A stretch of 64,000 bases of DNA from Polaromonas sp. 39-63-25 (GCF_002278925.1 NZ_NCJH01000011.1:62001-126000), one strand, 5' to 3'; numbered from the stretch's first letter, positions 1 to 11,988 are shown. Numbers and translations are program-made. Notes: generated by a model from the letters alone, not told the origin.

Positions 1-207
1 GTCTGGAGCGGCAGCGACGAACATGCGATGAAAGTCGCACGCCGCATCCGCACCGGGCAGGTCGACATCAACGGCGGCCCCTTCAATGCCAATGCACCTT
101 TCGGCGGCTACAAGCAGTCGGGCAACGGCCGCGAGGCGGGTGTGTACGGGTTTGAGGAGTTTCTGGAGCTCAAGTCGCTGCAGCTCAAGCCGGTCGCGGC
201 CGCCTGA
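1..207 (+). CDS. Aldehyde dehydrogenase, C-terminal fragment
   Basis: The window opens inside this gene; only the last 68 residues are present and the stop is TGA at 205-207. The segment reads through a VDINGGPFN-like stretch followed by [14 protein letters not shown] and a tail ending in an ELK motif, which is the typical end of NAD(P)-dependent aldehyde dehydrogenases (oligomerisation domain after the catalytic domain). The substrate cannot be told because the catalytic cysteine region is outside the window. It is followed by a 67-bp gap and a same-strand acylase gene. Confidence 0.93.
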   Translation, partial: VWSGSDEHAMKVARRIRTGQVDINGGPFNANAPFGGYKQSGNGREAGVYGFEEFLELKSLQLKPVAAA

Positions 208-274
208 TCGCCTGCACCTGATGGTGGGGGCCTGATTCGGTTAGGCTATCGCCCACAACAAGCAGGAGGCGATC

Positions 275-2824
275 ATGGTCTGGGTCAAACGGTTTTTCTG
301 GGGGGTACTGGTTCTGGTCGCGCTGCTGGCAGCTGCGCTGGCTGTGTACGCCGCACGGGCCTTTCCGGCGCTGGACGGCGAACTCAAGCTGCCCGCCCTG
401 GCAGCGCCGGTGACCGTGGCGCGCGACGGCGCCGACGTCACCCACATCAAGGCCCAGTCCCCGCGCGACGCGTGGATGGCGCTCGGTTATGTGCATGCGC
501 AGGAGCGTGGCTGGCAACTCGAGTTCAATCGCCGCGTCATGCACGGCGAACTCTCCGAGGTGCTGGGCGAGGCCACGCTGGACACCGACAAGCTCATGCG
601 CACGCTGGGCATCATGGAAGCGGCCGCGCGCCAGTGGCAGGTGTTGCCGGCCGACGGCAAGGCGGCGCTGCAGGCCTACAGCGACGGCATCAACGCCTTT
701 TACGCCGGCAGCGCGCAGGCGCTGTCGCCGGAATTCCACATCCTTGGCGTCAAGCCGGGCGGTCGCTCGGGCCGGCCCTGGACACCGCAGGACAGCGTCG
801 GCTGGTCACTGATGATGGCGCTGGATCTGGGCGGCAACTGGGGCACCGAATTTGCACGCCTGTCCGCGGCCAAAGTACTGACGACCGAACAGCTGTGGCA
901 GCTGTTCACGCCTTACCCGGGCGAGGCACCGGCTTCCAGAACCGACTTCGCCAAGCTGTACGCCGGGCTCGGCATTTACAAAACCGTGCCGGATGCTATT
1001 AAAACAGGAGCTGCTGGCGCAGGTATGGAAAGGGCTGAAGCCCGATTTGACGCAAAAACTCAGCAAGGGATGCGGGATCTGATGGCGCAGGACATCAATG
1101 GCTGGGCGAGCGACATCGGCAACGTCGAAGGCAAGGGCTCCAACAACTGGGTGCTTCCCGGCAGCCGCACACGCAGCGGCAAACCCCTGCTGGCGAACGA
1201 CCCGCACCTGGGCCTGTCGGCGCCGGCCATCTGGTACTTTGCGCACCTGCGGGCACCCGCCGGCAAGGCCGCGGATGGAAGCACGCTGCCGGGCATGGAC
1301 GTGATCGGTGCCACCTTGCCCGGCCTGCCGTTTGTGGTGCTGGGCCGCACCGACAAGGTCGCCTGGGGCTTTACCAACACCGGTCCCGACGTGCAGGACC
1401 TTTACCTGGAGCAGATCAACCCCGCCAATCCGCAGCAGTACCGGGTGCCGGGGGCCGCGGGCCGGACGTCATGGGCCGAGTTCAAGACACGCCTTGAAAC
1501 CATCGCCGTCAAGGGCAAGCCGGACGTCAGCCTGACGGTGCGTGCCAGCCGCCACGGACCGGTGCTCAGCGACGTCCAAAAAGCGCATGGCGAGGTGCTG
1601 GACACCGGCAAGTACGTGCTTGCGCTGCGCTGGAGCGCCCTCGAGACGGACAACCTGACCGTGGTGGCCGGCATGCGTGGCAACCAGGCGCAGTCCGTGG
1701 ACGACCTGCTGGCTGCCTACGCGAATTACCACTCGCCCATGCAGAACCTCGTGATGGCCGATGTGGCCGGCAAGGTGGCCTACAAGGCCGTGGGCAAGGT
1801 ACCCCTGCGTCAGCCCGACAACGACATACGGGGTATTGCACCTTCACCGGGCTGGGAGGCGAAGTACGACTGGGCCGGCTGGTTGCCGTATGCCCAGACG
1901 CCGCAGACCGACGCGGTGGCCATCGGCAAGAAAGGCTGGTTTGCCAATGCCAACCAGAGCGTGACCCCGCCCGGTTATGACTTCTTCATGGGCCAGGACT
2001 GGGTGGCTCCTTACCGCTTTGACCGTATCGAGAAGCTGCTGGGTGACACCCCCCGGCATGATCTGGCGTCCATGCAGAAGATCCAGGGCGACCCCTTGTC
2101 GTTGGCCACGCTGACGCTGCTGCCGTTGTTGCAGAAGACCGCATCTCAACATGTGCTGGCCCAGCAGGCGCAAGCCGTCCTGGCCGGCTTCGACGGCCGC
2201 ATGCGCGCCGACAGCGCGGCCCCGCTGATTTTCTCGGTCTGGGCCGATGAACTCACGCGTGGCGTGATAGGCGCCAGGCTGGGCGAAGAGCGTTTCAAGG
2301 CCATGTATGGCAAGCGCCATTTTCGCAGTGCCATCGAGGAGATTGTCCAGCGCAACGACGCCTTCTGGTGTGGCGCCGCAGGTTGCGCTGCCCAGTCCAG
2401 CGCCGCGCTGGACCGTGCGCTCACGCGCCTGCAGGCCAGCCATGGCCAGGTACCGGCCCAATGGAAGTGGGGCGATGTCCACTATGCGCTGTCGGTGCAC
2501 CGGCCCTTCGGCAGCGTGCCGGCGCTGGCCCGGGTGTTCGACGTGCGGGTGCCGACGGACGGGGACTCCTTCACCATCAATGTCGGCCAGTACTGGCCCA
2601 ACGACGCCAAAATCCCGTTTGCCAACCGGCACGCGGCGTCGCTGCGCGCCGTGTACGACCTGGCCGATCTGGAGAACTCGCAGTTCATCTACCAGACCGG
2701 GCAGAGCGGCCTGGTGTTTTCAAGCCGCTACCGCGACATGCGCCAGACCTGGGCGGCGGTGGGTTACCGCCCGCTGCAAATGAAGCCGGCGGCGTTTGTC
2801 CACGAGCTTCAGCTCAAGCCCTGA
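275..2824 (+). CDS. Penicillin acylase family protein (Ntn hydrolase)
   Basis: This 849-residue protein begins with a membrane-spanning or signal segment (residues about 5-28) and belongs to the penicillin/acyl-homoserine-lactone acylase family, which hydrolyses amide bonds in acylated substrates, usually in the periplasm. Family members are made as one chain that cleaves itself just before a serine which becomes the N-terminal nucleophile of the beta subunit; here that serine is Ser289 in the motif GSNNW. LLANDPHL and a W-G-FTNTGPDVQD-type motif follow as expected. Residues about 240-259, in the linker between the alpha and beta subunits, are encoded by a copy of the interspersed repeat found elsewhere in the window. 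ATG at 275 follows AGCAGGAGG. The substrate (antibiotic, acyl-homoserine lactone or other) is not known. Confidence 0.93.
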   Translation: MVWVKRFFWGVLVLVALLAAALAVYAARAFPALDGELKLPALAAPVTVARDGADVTHIKAQSPRDAWMALGYVHAQERGWQLEFNRRVMHGELSEVLGEATLDTDKLMRTLGIMEAAARQWQVLPADGKAALQAYSDGINAFYAGSAQALSPEFHILGVKPGGRSGRPWTPQDSVGWSLMMALDLGGNWGTEFARLSAAKVLTTEQLWQLFTPYPGEAPASRTDFAKLYAGLGIYKTVPDAIKTGAAGAGMERAEARFDAKTQQGMRDLMAQDINGWASDIGNVEGKGSNNWVLPGSRTRSGKPLLANDPHLGLSAPAIWYFAHLRAPAGKAADGSTLPGMDVIGATLPGLPFVVLGRTDKVAWGFTNTGPDVQDLYLEQINPANPQQYRVPGAAGRTSWAEFKTRLETIAVKGKPDVSLTVRASRHGPVLSDVQKAHGEVLDTGKYVLALRWSALETDNLTVVAGMRGNQAQSVDDLLAAYANYHSPMQNLVMADVAGKVAYKAVGKVPLRQPDNDIRGIAPSPGWEAKYDWAGWLPYAQTPQTDAVAIGKKGWFANANQSVTPPGYDFFMGQDWVAPYRFDRIEKLLGDTPRHDLASMQKIQGDPLSLATLTLLPLLQKTASQHVLAQQAQAVLAGFDGRMRADSAAPLIFSVWADELTRGVIGARLGEERFKAMYGKRHFRSAIEEIVQRNDAFWCGAAGCAAQSSAALDRALTRLQASHGQVPAQWKWGDVHYALSVHRPFGSVPALARVFDVRVPTDGDSFTINVGQYWPNDAKIPFANRHAASLRAVYDLADLENSQFIYQTGQSGLVFSSRYRDMRQTWAAVGYRPLQMKPAAFVHELQLKP
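994..1049 (+). repeat. Interspersed repeat, family 1, copy inside the acylase gene
   Basis: The DNA reads GCTATTAAAACAGGAGCTGC, then TGGCGC, then about 10 bases and AGGGCTGAAGCCCGATTT, matching the intergenic copies at 19.8, 22.4 and 44.2 kb. It lies in frame within the acylase and codes for part of the alpha-beta linker. Confidence 0.75.
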
Positions 2825-2836
2825 CCCGTGCCGGCT

Positions 2837-5014
2837 TCATGCGGGGACAGCGTCCACGTTGAGCCGGTCCCAATGGCGGTGGCGGGCCATGGCGGCGATC
2901 AGGGCCTGCAAAATCTGGCCGTCGGCCGCCTTGCGCGAGTCGCCCAGCAGAATGCCCGCGGTGGGCTCCATCAGCGCGCCGTCCCTGGTGTCGAGCGCAA
3001 AACCCAGCGTACCGAGCAACTGCGCGCCTTCGTTGAGGGCGCAGACGGTCTTGCAGTGTTTGTAGGCCTCCAGCACGAAATGGACCGCGTCGCCCAGCTG
3101 TGCCAGCGTGGCGGCACTGGCCGCGCCACCCGGGATCACGACCGCGTCGAACATGATGGACGAGGTGTTGGAAAACGTGTGGTCCGCGGGAAGCTGCTTG
3201 CCTGACGAAGTGGTGACGGGGCCGAGCTGGGGCGCGACCACCTTGCACTGGGCGCCGGCGTCCAGCAGCTCCTGCTGCAGGCGCTTGAAGCTCAGCAGGT
3301 CCACACCGTCGGCCACCAGGATGGCGACCTTGCGTGTCCGGATGTTGTCGGTGGCCGGCCGGCCGGCCATGCTCAGCGCCGCATCTTCATCGACGGTCTG
3401 CGCAATCCGGTAGTCGCGAAAGCCCAGTCGCCCGGCCGCGGCCTTGGCGTCTGGCGCGTTGATGCCCAGCGGCGCAGCCACCCGGGCGGCCAGCTTGGCA
3501 TCCACATGCGCCAGGTTGTCGACCATGCGCTGGCGGATGTCGGGCACCTCGACCTTGGACAGTTCAAACCGGAAGGCGGCCACGATGTGGTCTTTTTCGG
3601 CCGGGCTCTGGCTGTTCCAGAACAGCGTGGCATGGGAAAAATGGTCGTCGAACGAAGGGCTGCGCCTGCGGATTTTTGGAGACTCCAGCGCCTGCGGGTG
3701 GGTGTGAAAGCCCTGGGCGCCGCCATCGACACGAAATTCCGCGCCTGTCGCCAGGGTGTTGGGTTCGTAAGCGACCCGGCCCTTGCTGATGCCCTGGCGG
3801 TGCATGCCGTCGCGCTGGAAATTGTGGAAAGGGCAGACCGCCCTGTTGATCGGGATCTCGTGAAAGTTAGCCCCGCCCAGGCGTGACAGCTGGGTGTCCG
3901 TGTAGGAAAACAGGCGCCCTTGCAGCAGCGGGTCATCGGTGAAGTCGATGCCCGGCACCAGATGGCCGGGGTGAAACGCCACCTGTTCGGTCTCGGCAAA
4001 GAAGTTGTCGGGGTTGCGGTTGAGCACCATCTTGCCGATGAGCTGCACCGGCACCACCGACTCGGGGATCAGCTTGGTCGGGTCCAGGATGTCAAAGCCG
4101 AGCTTGTCTTCCTGGCCCTCCTCGATGATCTGCACGCCGAGCTCCCACTCCGGAAAATCGCCCCTGTCGATGGCTTCCCAGAGGTCGCGGCGATGGTAGT
4201 CCGCGTCTTTGCCGGCAATTTTCTGGGCTTCGTCCCAGGCCAGGCCATGCACGCCGAGTTTGGGCTTCCAGTGGAATTTCACAAAATGCGCGTCGCCGTG
4301 AGCATTGATGAAACGGAAGGTGTGCACGCCAAAACCTTCCATCATGCGGTAGCTGCGCGGAATGGCGCGGTCCGACATCGCCCACATCAGCATGTGGGTC
4401 GATTCGGGCATCAGCGAGACAAAGTCCCAGAAGGTGTCGTGCGCGCTCGCGGCCTGCGGCATCTCGTTGTGGGGCTCGGGCTTGAGGGCATGGACGAGGT
4501 CGGGGAACTTGATCGCGTCCTGGATGAAGAAGACCGGGATGTTGTTGCCCACCAGGTCGTAGTTGCCTTCGTCGGTGTAGAACTTGACGGCAAAACCACG
4601 CACGTCGCGCACCGTGTCTGCCGATCCCCGTGAGCCGGCGACGGTGGAAAAGCGCACGAACACCGGGGTTTCCAGCTCGGGATTCTGCAGAAAACCGGCG
4701 CAGGTGAACTGCGTCATCGGCTTGTAGAGCTTGAAAAAACCGTGCGCCGCGGAGCCGCGTGCATGCACGGCGCGTTCGGGAATGCGTTCGTGGTCGAAGT
4801 GGGTGATTTTTTCGCGGAGGATGAAGTCCTCCATCAGCGTCGGACCGCGCACGCCGGCCTTGAGCGAATTGTGGTTGTCCGGGATGTGCAGACCCTGGTT
4901 GGTCGTCAGCGTGCTGGCGGCGTCGGCAGTAAAAGCCTGAAGCTGTTTTTGCTTTTCGGTGGCCCCGTTGGAAAGCTTGGGGGCGCTGGCTGTACTGCGC
5001 TTGGGTTGCGTCAT
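2837..5014 (-). CDS. katE: Large-subunit catalase (HPII type)
   Basis: A 725-residue monofunctional haem catalase that splits hydrogen peroxide to water and oxygen in the cytoplasm. The catalytic histidine is His84 in [10 protein letters not shown], and the haem-ligand tyrosine lies in a [12 protein letters not shown] stretch. The C-terminal 150 residues form the flavodoxin/DJ-1-like domain that marks the large-subunit clade. The ATG at 5014 is preferred over an in-frame TTG at 5038 because AAGGAA sits 6-7 bases before the ATG. A small membrane-protein gene lies 78 bp upstream on the same strand and may be cotranscribed. Large catalases are commonly stationary-phase or general-stress genes; nothing here proves the regulator. 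Confidence 0.97.
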   Translation of the reverse strand: MTQPKRSTASAPKLSNGATEKQKQLQAFTADAASTLTTNQGLHIPDNHNSLKAGVRGPTLMEDFILREKITHFDHERIPERAVHARGSAAHGFFKLYKPMTQFTCAGFLQNPELETPVFVRFSTVAGSRGSADTVRDVRGFAVKFYTDEGNYDLVGNNIPVFFIQDAIKFPDLVHALKPEPHNEMPQAASAHDTFWDFVSLMPESTHMLMWAMSDRAIPRSYRMMEGFGVHTFRFINAHGDAHFVKFHWKPKLGVHGLAWDEAQKIAGKDADYHRRDLWEAIDRGDFPEWELGVQIIEEGQEDKLGFDILDPTKLIPESVVPVQLIGKMVLNRNPDNFFAETEQVAFHPGHLVPGIDFTDDPLLQGRLFSYTDTQLSRLGGANFHEIPINRAVCPFHNFQRDGMHRQGISKGRVAYEPNTLATGAEFRVDGGAQGFHTHPQALESPKIRRRSPSFDDHFSHATLFWNSQSPAEKDHIVAAFRFELSKVEVPDIRQRMVDNLAHVDAKLAARVAAPLGINAPDAKAAAGRLGFRDYRIAQTVDEDAALSMAGRPATDNIRTRKVAILVADGVDLLSFKRLQQELLDAGAQCKVVAPQLGPVTTSSGKQLPADHTFSNTSSIMFDAVVIPGGAASAATLAQLGDAVHFVLEAYKHCKTVCALNEGAQLLGTLGFALDTRDGALMEPTAGILLGDSRKAADGQILQALIAAMARHRHWDRLNVDAVPA

Positions 5015-5092
5015 CTGGGTTCCTTGGAAACGGTTCAAAAAAAAGGAGGGGAGTGCCGGCCGGACAGGCCGCCCGTGGCGGCTGCAGGGGTG

Positions 5093-5350
5093 CTAGCTGG
5101 ACTCGCAGTCGAGCAGGCGCTCCAGCCCCTTGGCGACAAGCATCACGGCCAGGATCGCCACCACGGCGACCATCAGCCAGGCCATAACGGTTTGCAGCGG
5201 TTCGGCCGTGCCTTCGGGCAACATCGCCAGCAGGGCGCCCAGAGCGACCAGGGCCGCCACCAGCCAGGCCGCGGGTCCGAAAGGGGAATGCCGCTGGCGC
5301 GTGCCCGCTGTGCCGGGGGCGTCGGTGGGGGAGGATGTTGCGAGTGCCAT
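5093..5350 (-). CDS. Small membrane protein of unknown function
   Basis: The 85-residue product has a polar Thr/Pro-rich N-terminus and two hydrophobic segments (about residues 28-43 and 54-73) joined by a short loop, then a charged tail ending in a Cys-Glu-Ser-Ser stretch. AGGA lies 7-8 bases before the ATG, which supports expression. It sits directly upstream of katE on the same strand and may form an operon with it, so a role in stress tolerance or in envelope function is possible but not shown. I do not recognise a named family. Confidence 0.7.
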   Translation of the reverse strand: MALATSSPTDAPGTAGTRQRHSPFGPAAWLVAALVALGALLAMLPEGTAEPLQTVMAWLMVAVVAILAVMLVAKGLERLLDCESS

Positions 5351-5752
5351 CGGATGTCCTCATGGGAAGGGGGCGGTGGAAGAAACCGCGGCGGAAAACA
5401 CGGAGGGAAACACTGGAGGGAGTAGCAGTCCCACCTTACTGGGCGGGGCGGCCAGGGGTCGTAGTTGCCGGGCGCCAGTGGCTGTAAGGTCAGTCGCGAG
5501 CCCTTGTAAGACCTGTCTTACTTCGATGCGTCGCACTGCCTGACCGCCGCGTGGGCCGCACAAACGTTGTGCGAGGCCCCGCCGCAGGCGCGGCCGCGCC
5601 GGGGCTTCCTCCTACAGGGCGACAGTGGGCTTTCCCGCATGCCGGGTCAGCCAGGCCTTTTAAGGTTGGAGGACTGCGAGAAAAGCACGCGGCCCGGTTG
5701 GGGTCCGCCATTTTTTTTGCTGAACCGGAACTGACCCGGAGAAAGCGTCCTG
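5351..5752. other. Divergent intergenic region between stress-type genes
   Basis: This 400-bp gap separates the minus-strand membrane protein/katE pair from the plus-strand gene at 5753. It holds the palindrome described at 5506-5521 and GC-rich sequence without a convincing coding frame. Promoters for both directions must lie here, but I could not assign -35/-10 elements with confidence. Confidence 0.6.
5506..5521. promoter_or_regulatory. Palindrome GTAAGAC-N2-GTCTTAC, candidate operator
   Basis: A perfect 7-2-7 inverted repeat in the divergent gap between the katE-side membrane protein and the gene at 5753. Its symmetry and position suggest a dimeric regulator site serving one or both directions. 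No cognate regulator is encoded next to it. Confidence 0.45.
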
Positions 5753-6058
5753 ATGATCACGCCCCGCATTGAAGAAGAACGCACACTGCCAGCCCCGCCA
5801 TCGCGGCCGCTGAATGAGGACGTGCTGCAGTCGGCCGAACAGGCGGTGCTGAGCAACCCCGCTTCGGACGGGATTCTGGCCCCTGCCGACCATGACGCGG
5901 CAGCACCGGGTGTGCTGACACGCTACCGCGGGTCGCTGGCCAGCCAGGTGGCCCGCAAACCAGGCCAGTCCGCGCTGCTCGCCCTGGCGGCGGGTGCCCT
6001 GACCGCCGCGCTGTTGCGGTCCCTGGTCAGCCGCCGCAGGCGCCACCCACGGTCATGA
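5753..6058 (+). CDS. Small protein with C-terminal membrane anchor, weakly ElaB/YqjD-like
   Basis: The 101-residue product has a polar, mostly helical N-terminal part and a C-terminal pattern (ARKPGQSALLALAAGALTAA followed by LLRSL and an Arg-rich tail) that resembles the inner-membrane anchor of DUF883 (ElaB/YqjD) proteins, which associate with ribosomes in stationary phase in E. coli. The resemblance is limited to the anchor region and is an inference. GGAG lies 11 bases before the ATG. Its neighbours are a large catalase and other small stress-like genes. The stop overlaps the ATG of the next small reading frame (ATGA). Confidence 0.65.
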   Translation: MITPRIEEERTLPAPPSRPLNEDVLQSAEQAVLSNPASDGILAPADHDAAAPGVLTRYRGSLASQVARKPGQSALLALAAGALTAALLRSLVSRRRRHPRS

Positions 6059-6339
6059 CTCTTCATGCCACCCCTCCCGGCTGGAGGGCCCACGTGCCGC
6101 CCGGCAGTCCGCCACCGGTGATGCCGCCGTCACCGGAGCTACCGCCCGAGGTGATCGACTTGCCGCCCGGCGAGCCCGTCCAGCCGGTGCGCGAGCCTGG
6201 CCAGGTGAATCCGGCTCAGGCCTTCGCCGGTCGCGACGACAGGTCGCGGATGGCGTTTCGCGCCTCATCCCCTTCGGGAATCGGCTCGCCGCTGTCACGC
6301 CACTGCACCGCGGCCTTGAAACCTTCGGCCTGGGCATAA
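6055..6339 (+). CDS. Possible proline-rich small protein
   Basis: A 94-codon frame begins at an ATGA overlap with the preceding gene, the usual sign of translational coupling. Residues 10-55 are strongly Pro/Glu/Val rich (repeated PP, GEPV and PVREP pieces), and similar small Pro-rich proteins are common near stress genes in this group. The second half overlaps the 3' end of the opposite-strand crotonase gene from 6216 on, which weakens the case. It may be real only in its first part, or not translated. Confidence 0.35.
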   Translation: MTLHATPPGWRAHVPPGSPPPVMPPSPELPPEVIDLPPGEPVQPVREPGQVNPAQAFAGRDDRSRMAFRASSPSGIGSPLSRHCTAALKPSAWA

Positions 6340-7121
6340 CGGCGAAACCACATGCCCTCGGGGTTGTGGCGCGTGATGCCGTCGAACACGGTGGCCATCA
6401 TCTGCGTCTGCTCCAGCCCCATGGTCAGCATCACCTGGTTGACCACCATCTTGTGCATGGCCAGATGTGAACGCGGCACGCCGGCGATGCGCTGCGCGAG
6501 CTTTAGGGTGGCCGCTTCCAGCTGATCGGGCGGCACACTTTCGTTGGCCAGACCCCAGTCGGCGGCTTTTTTTCCGTCGATGGTGTCGCCGGTGAACATC
6601 AGCTGCTTGGCACGGGTGGCGCCCAGCCGGTAGGTCCACATCGCCGTGGTGGGGCAGCCCCAGACGCGGGTCGGCATGTAGCCGATGCGTGCATCGTCGG
6701 CCATTACCAGCAAGTCGCAGCACAGCGCAATATCGCTGCCGCCGGCCGCTGCGTAACCGTGGACCTTGGCAATCGTCGGTTTCGGACTGCGCCACAGGCT
6801 CATGAAATCTTCGGTGTTGCGCTTCATGTAGGCGTAGTCCACCATCGGGTCCCAGGGGAACTGCTCCTGCTGGCAGGGGTGGTCGATGTTGCCTTCGCCG
6901 AAGTGATTCAGGTCGTACCCGCCACAAAACCCCTTGCCCGCGCCTTCGACAATGATCACGTGGACCTCATCCTCGGCCGCAGCCCAGTCGATGGCGGCCC
7001 GGATCTCGCGCGGCATGGCGTCGTTGATGGCGTTGAGCCGCTCGGGACGGTTGAGCAGCAGGCGTGCGATGCGCGGGTGGGCGGCGTCCTTGGCTATGCG
7101 CAGGGTGCTGAATTCGGGCAT
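6216..7121 (-). CDS. Crotonase/enoyl-CoA hydratase family protein
   Basis: A 301-residue member of the crotonase superfamily, which acts on CoA thioesters (hydration, isomerisation or hydrolysis) through an oxyanion hole. The first oxyanion-hole region is seen as [12 protein letters not shown] (residues about 60-71) and the second as [15 protein letters not shown]. An insert of roughly 30 residues after the first motif (around [18 protein letters not shown]) and its length set it apart from classic 260-residue enoyl-CoA hydratases. GGAGA precedes the ATG by about 6 bases. Its start faces the divergent monooxygenase pseudogene across 148 bp. The substrate is unknown. Confidence 0.92.
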   Translation of the reverse strand: MPEFSTLRIAKDAAHPRIARLLLNRPERLNAINDAMPREIRAAIDWAAAEDEVHVIIVEGAGKGFCGGYDLNHFGEGNIDHPCQQEQFPWDPMVDYAYMKRNTEDFMSLWRSPKPTIAKVHGYAAAGGSDIALCCDLLVMADDARIGYMPTRVWGCPTTAMWTYRLGATRAKQLMFTGDTIDGKKAADWGLANESVPPDQLEAATLKLAQRIAGVPRSHLAMHKMVVNQVMLTMGLEQTQMMATVFDGITRHNPEGMWFRRYAQAEGFKAAVQWRDSGEPIPEGDEARNAIRDLSSRPAKA

Positions 7122-7208
7122 GTCTTGTCTCCGGTGTTGTGATGAAAACCATCATAGCCAAGGGTGGGACGGGCACCATGACGGGCGGGGGTTGTCAATT
7201 CTCCAATC

Positions 7209-7254
7209 TGGTTGCGCCTGCAACCAGTTCGCCTTATAGTTGTGTCCGCAACCA
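7209..7254 (+). promoter_or_regulatory. Promoter with tandem palindromic operators, probable MarR target
   Basis: Two 18-bp copies of the same dyad lie 28 bp apart: TGGTTGC-GCCT-GCAACCA at 7209-7226 (perfect) and an imperfect copy with the right arm GCAACCA at 7237-7254. A promoter fits between them: -35 TTGCGC at 7212-7217, a 17-bp spacer, -10 TATAGT at 7235-7240. The first dyad covers the -35 and the second overlaps the -10, a layout expected for repression. The natural candidate to bind is the MarR protein encoded at 8949-9398 at the end of this transcription unit. Confidence 0.6.
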
Positions 7255-7269
7255 AATAAGTACCTGCCC

Positions 7270-8765
7270 ATGACTTCCATGAATTCCCCGTTCCCGGACC
7301 GTGTTCCGGTGCTGATTGCCGGCGGCGGACCGGTCGGTCTCACCCTGGCCGCTTTGCTTTCGCGTTACGGCATCGACTGCCTGGTGGTGGAAGCCGATGA
7401 GGCTTATTGCAGCGGCAGCCGCGCCATCTGCATGTCGCGCCGCTCGCAGGAAATCCTCGGCTGGGTCGCTGCCGACAAGCCGCTGGTGGACAAGGGCCTG
7501 TCCTGGGTCGGCGGGCGCAGCTACTGGCGCGACGCCGAGGTGCTGCATTTCCAGATGCCCAGCGAGCCGACCCAGCGTTTTGCGCCCATGGTCAACATCC
7601 AGCAGTTTTATGTGCCGAGATCGAGGTGCAGGGCCCGGCGGGCCCGCATACCGTGCACGCCGACTGGGTGGTGGCTTGCGACGGCGGGCGCAGCACTGTG
7701 CGCGAGCAGTTGGGCCTGCAGTTGCAGGGCACGCAGTACGACGGCAAATACGTGATCGTCGACATCGTGCAAAAAACAAAAAGGGCGGTCGAACGCCTGG
7801 CCTGGTTCGACCCGCCGTCCAACCCCGGCTCCACCATCCTGATGCACCGCCAGCCTGACGATGTCTGGCGCATCGACTACCAGATCCGCGACGACGAAGA
7901 CCCGGTCGAGGCGGTCAAACCCGAAAACGTCTTGCCGCGTGTGCAAAGCCATTTGCGCATGATCGGCGAGGACGAACCCTGGGAGCCGCTGTGGATCTCG
8001 ATCTACAACGCCAAATGCCTGAGCCTGGACAGCTACCGCCACGGCCGCGTGTTGTTCGCCGGTGACGCGGCGCACCTGGTGCCCATCTTCGGCGTGCGCG
8101 GGCTCAACTCCGGGCTGGACGATGCCGGCAACCTGGCCTGGAAGCTGGCCGCCGTGATCGAGGGCAGGGCGGGCGAGAACCTGCTCGATTCGTATTCCAC
8201 CGAGCGGGTCCATGCCGCGCGCGAGAACATCGCCTATGGCGCCAAAAGCACCGAGTTCATGGCGCCGCCCAACTTTGCGTTCAAGCTGATGCGTGAAGCC
8301 ACCTTGCGGCTGGCCCTCAGCGACGACAAGGTGCGGCCGCTGATCAACCCGCGCCAGTCCTCGCCCATCACCTATGTCGACTCACCGCTCAACGTACCGC
8401 AAGCCGGTGCGTGGGCCAGCGACTTGGCCGCACCCGGCGCGCCCGCGCCTGAGGCCCTGCTGGCCGGCCCGCACGGCCCGCTGCACCTCACGCAATGTTT
8501 TGGCCGCGACATGGTGTGCCTGGTGTTCGCCGACGGCGCTTTGCCCGATGCGCTGCGGGACTTGCCGGACCACGGCGTGGCGGTGCTGGAGATTGAGCCC
8601 GAGGCCGACACCCTGGGCCAGGCGCGCCAGCGTTACGGCCTGCCCGATGCCAGCGCAGAGGCCCTGGTGCTGGTACGCCCCGACGGTTATGTGATGGGCC
8701 GCTGGCGCGGCCTGGACCCGGCGCCGCTGCTGGCCGCTTTGGAACTCAAAGGATTCGCTGTATGA
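7270..8765 (+). pseudogene. FAD-dependent aromatic-ring monooxygenase, broken by internal deletion/frameshift
   Basis: The N-terminal part (7270 to about 7617) carries the FAD-binding GGGPVGL motif and runs to a MVNIQQFYV stretch; then the reading frame changes. The rest (about 7615-8765, a different frame) continues the same family from an EIEVQGP stretch through ADWVVACDGGRS and the second FAD motif LFAGDAAH to a thioredoxin-like C-terminus. In related class A flavoprotein monooxygenases (MhpA-like) some 40 residues lie between these two points, so the break looks like a deletion of about 110-130 bp that also shifts frame, not a single-base error. A shortened product from either part is unlikely to be active. 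It is followed by overlapping DUF2783 and MarR genes, which appear intact. Confidence 0.85.
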
Positions 8766-8959
8766 CCGATGCCGACCTCGACCGGAGTTATTCCGCCCTG
8801 TGCGAAGCCCTTGCGCAGGCGGGCGAGGCCAGGGCGCCGCTCCTGCTGGCGATGCTGAGCCTGTCGCTGATGAGCCGCTTCGAGCGCGCCGACCAGGTCT
8901 TGCCCTTGATCGCCAACGCGCAGACACAGTGCGCCGCCGGGGCCGCTGATGCCGCATAA
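8762..8959 (+). CDS. DUF2783 family small protein
   Basis: A 65-residue protein whose ATG overlaps the stop of the monooxygenase pseudogene (ATGA). It has the pattern of DUF2783 proteins: an N-terminal helix with D-L-D-R-SY, an APLLLAMLSLSLMSR core and a short Ala-rich tail. Members of this family are usually encoded directly after FAD-dependent monooxygenases and their role is unknown; the arrangement here fits that. Its 3' end overlaps the MarR gene by 11 bp. The frame is intact although its presumed partner enzyme is broken. Confidence 0.75.
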   Translation: MTDADLDRSYSALCEALAQAGEARAPLLLAMLSLSLMSRFERADQVLPLIANAQTQCAAGAADAA

Positions 8960-9398
8960 ATCCCCCGGCATCCCGCGGCTGGACGAGTTCCTGACCTACC
9001 GGCTGCACCTGGTCAACAAGCTGACCGACAAGTTCAGCAGTGATGCCTATGCCGACGAGTTCAACCTGCCGGTCGGCGAGGCGCGCTGCCTGGCGGCCAT
9101 CGGCAACTTTGCGCCGCTCTCGGTGGTGGAACTCGCGGCCAAGGCCAACCTCAACAAGGGCCAGGCCAGCCGTGCGGCGCAGTCGCTGGTGGAGCGCGGC
9201 CTGGTGTCCAAGGAGGCCAGTACCTCCGACGGCCGCGGCGTGGTGTTGACGCTGACCAGGGCAGGCCAGCGCTTGTGGAGCCGCGTGATGGCACTGATTG
9301 CGCGGCGCAACGAAGAGATTTTTGGCTGCCTGTCGGCAACGCAGCAGCACCAGCTGGGCCGCATGCTGGACCGCCTGATTGCCCATGCCCGGGCCTGA
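8949..9398 (+). CDS. MarR family transcriptional regulator
   Basis: A 149-residue winged-helix regulator. The helix-turn-helix region runs over residues about 55-85 (LSVVELAAKANLNKGQASRA) and is followed by the wing (DGRGVVLTLT) and C-terminal dimerisation helices. MarR proteins are dimers that repress nearby operons and are usually released by small aromatic ligands. It is the last gene of the monooxygenase unit, and a duplicated palindrome covers that unit's promoter at 7209-7254, so autoregulation of the unit is the likely role. Confidence 0.92.
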   Translation: MPHKSPGIPRLDEFLTYRLHLVNKLTDKFSSDAYADEFNLPVGEARCLAAIGNFAPLSVVELAAKANLNKGQASRAAQSLVERGLVSKEASTSDGRGVVLTLTRAGQRLWSRVMALIARRNEEIFGCLSATQQHQLGRMLDRLIAHARA

Positions 9399-9528
9399 AT
9401 CGGGCATTTAAACGCCGAAACGGGTTGATTTGGGTTGATTCGGGGCGCGAAGTACCCATGTGAGGAGCACTAGCGGGCTTAAAACCTTAAAATAAAAGGT
9501 TGCCCTTTCAGGTCCTCTTTAGGCCCCC

Positions 9529-11984
<2,456 letters not shown>

Positions 11985-11988
<4 letters not shown>

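Noticed and set aside
9480-9520. A terminator or hairpin (AACCTT...AAGGTT) before ygiQ
   Set aside because: The stem is only 6 AT-rich pairs without a T-run and is more likely promoter sequence.
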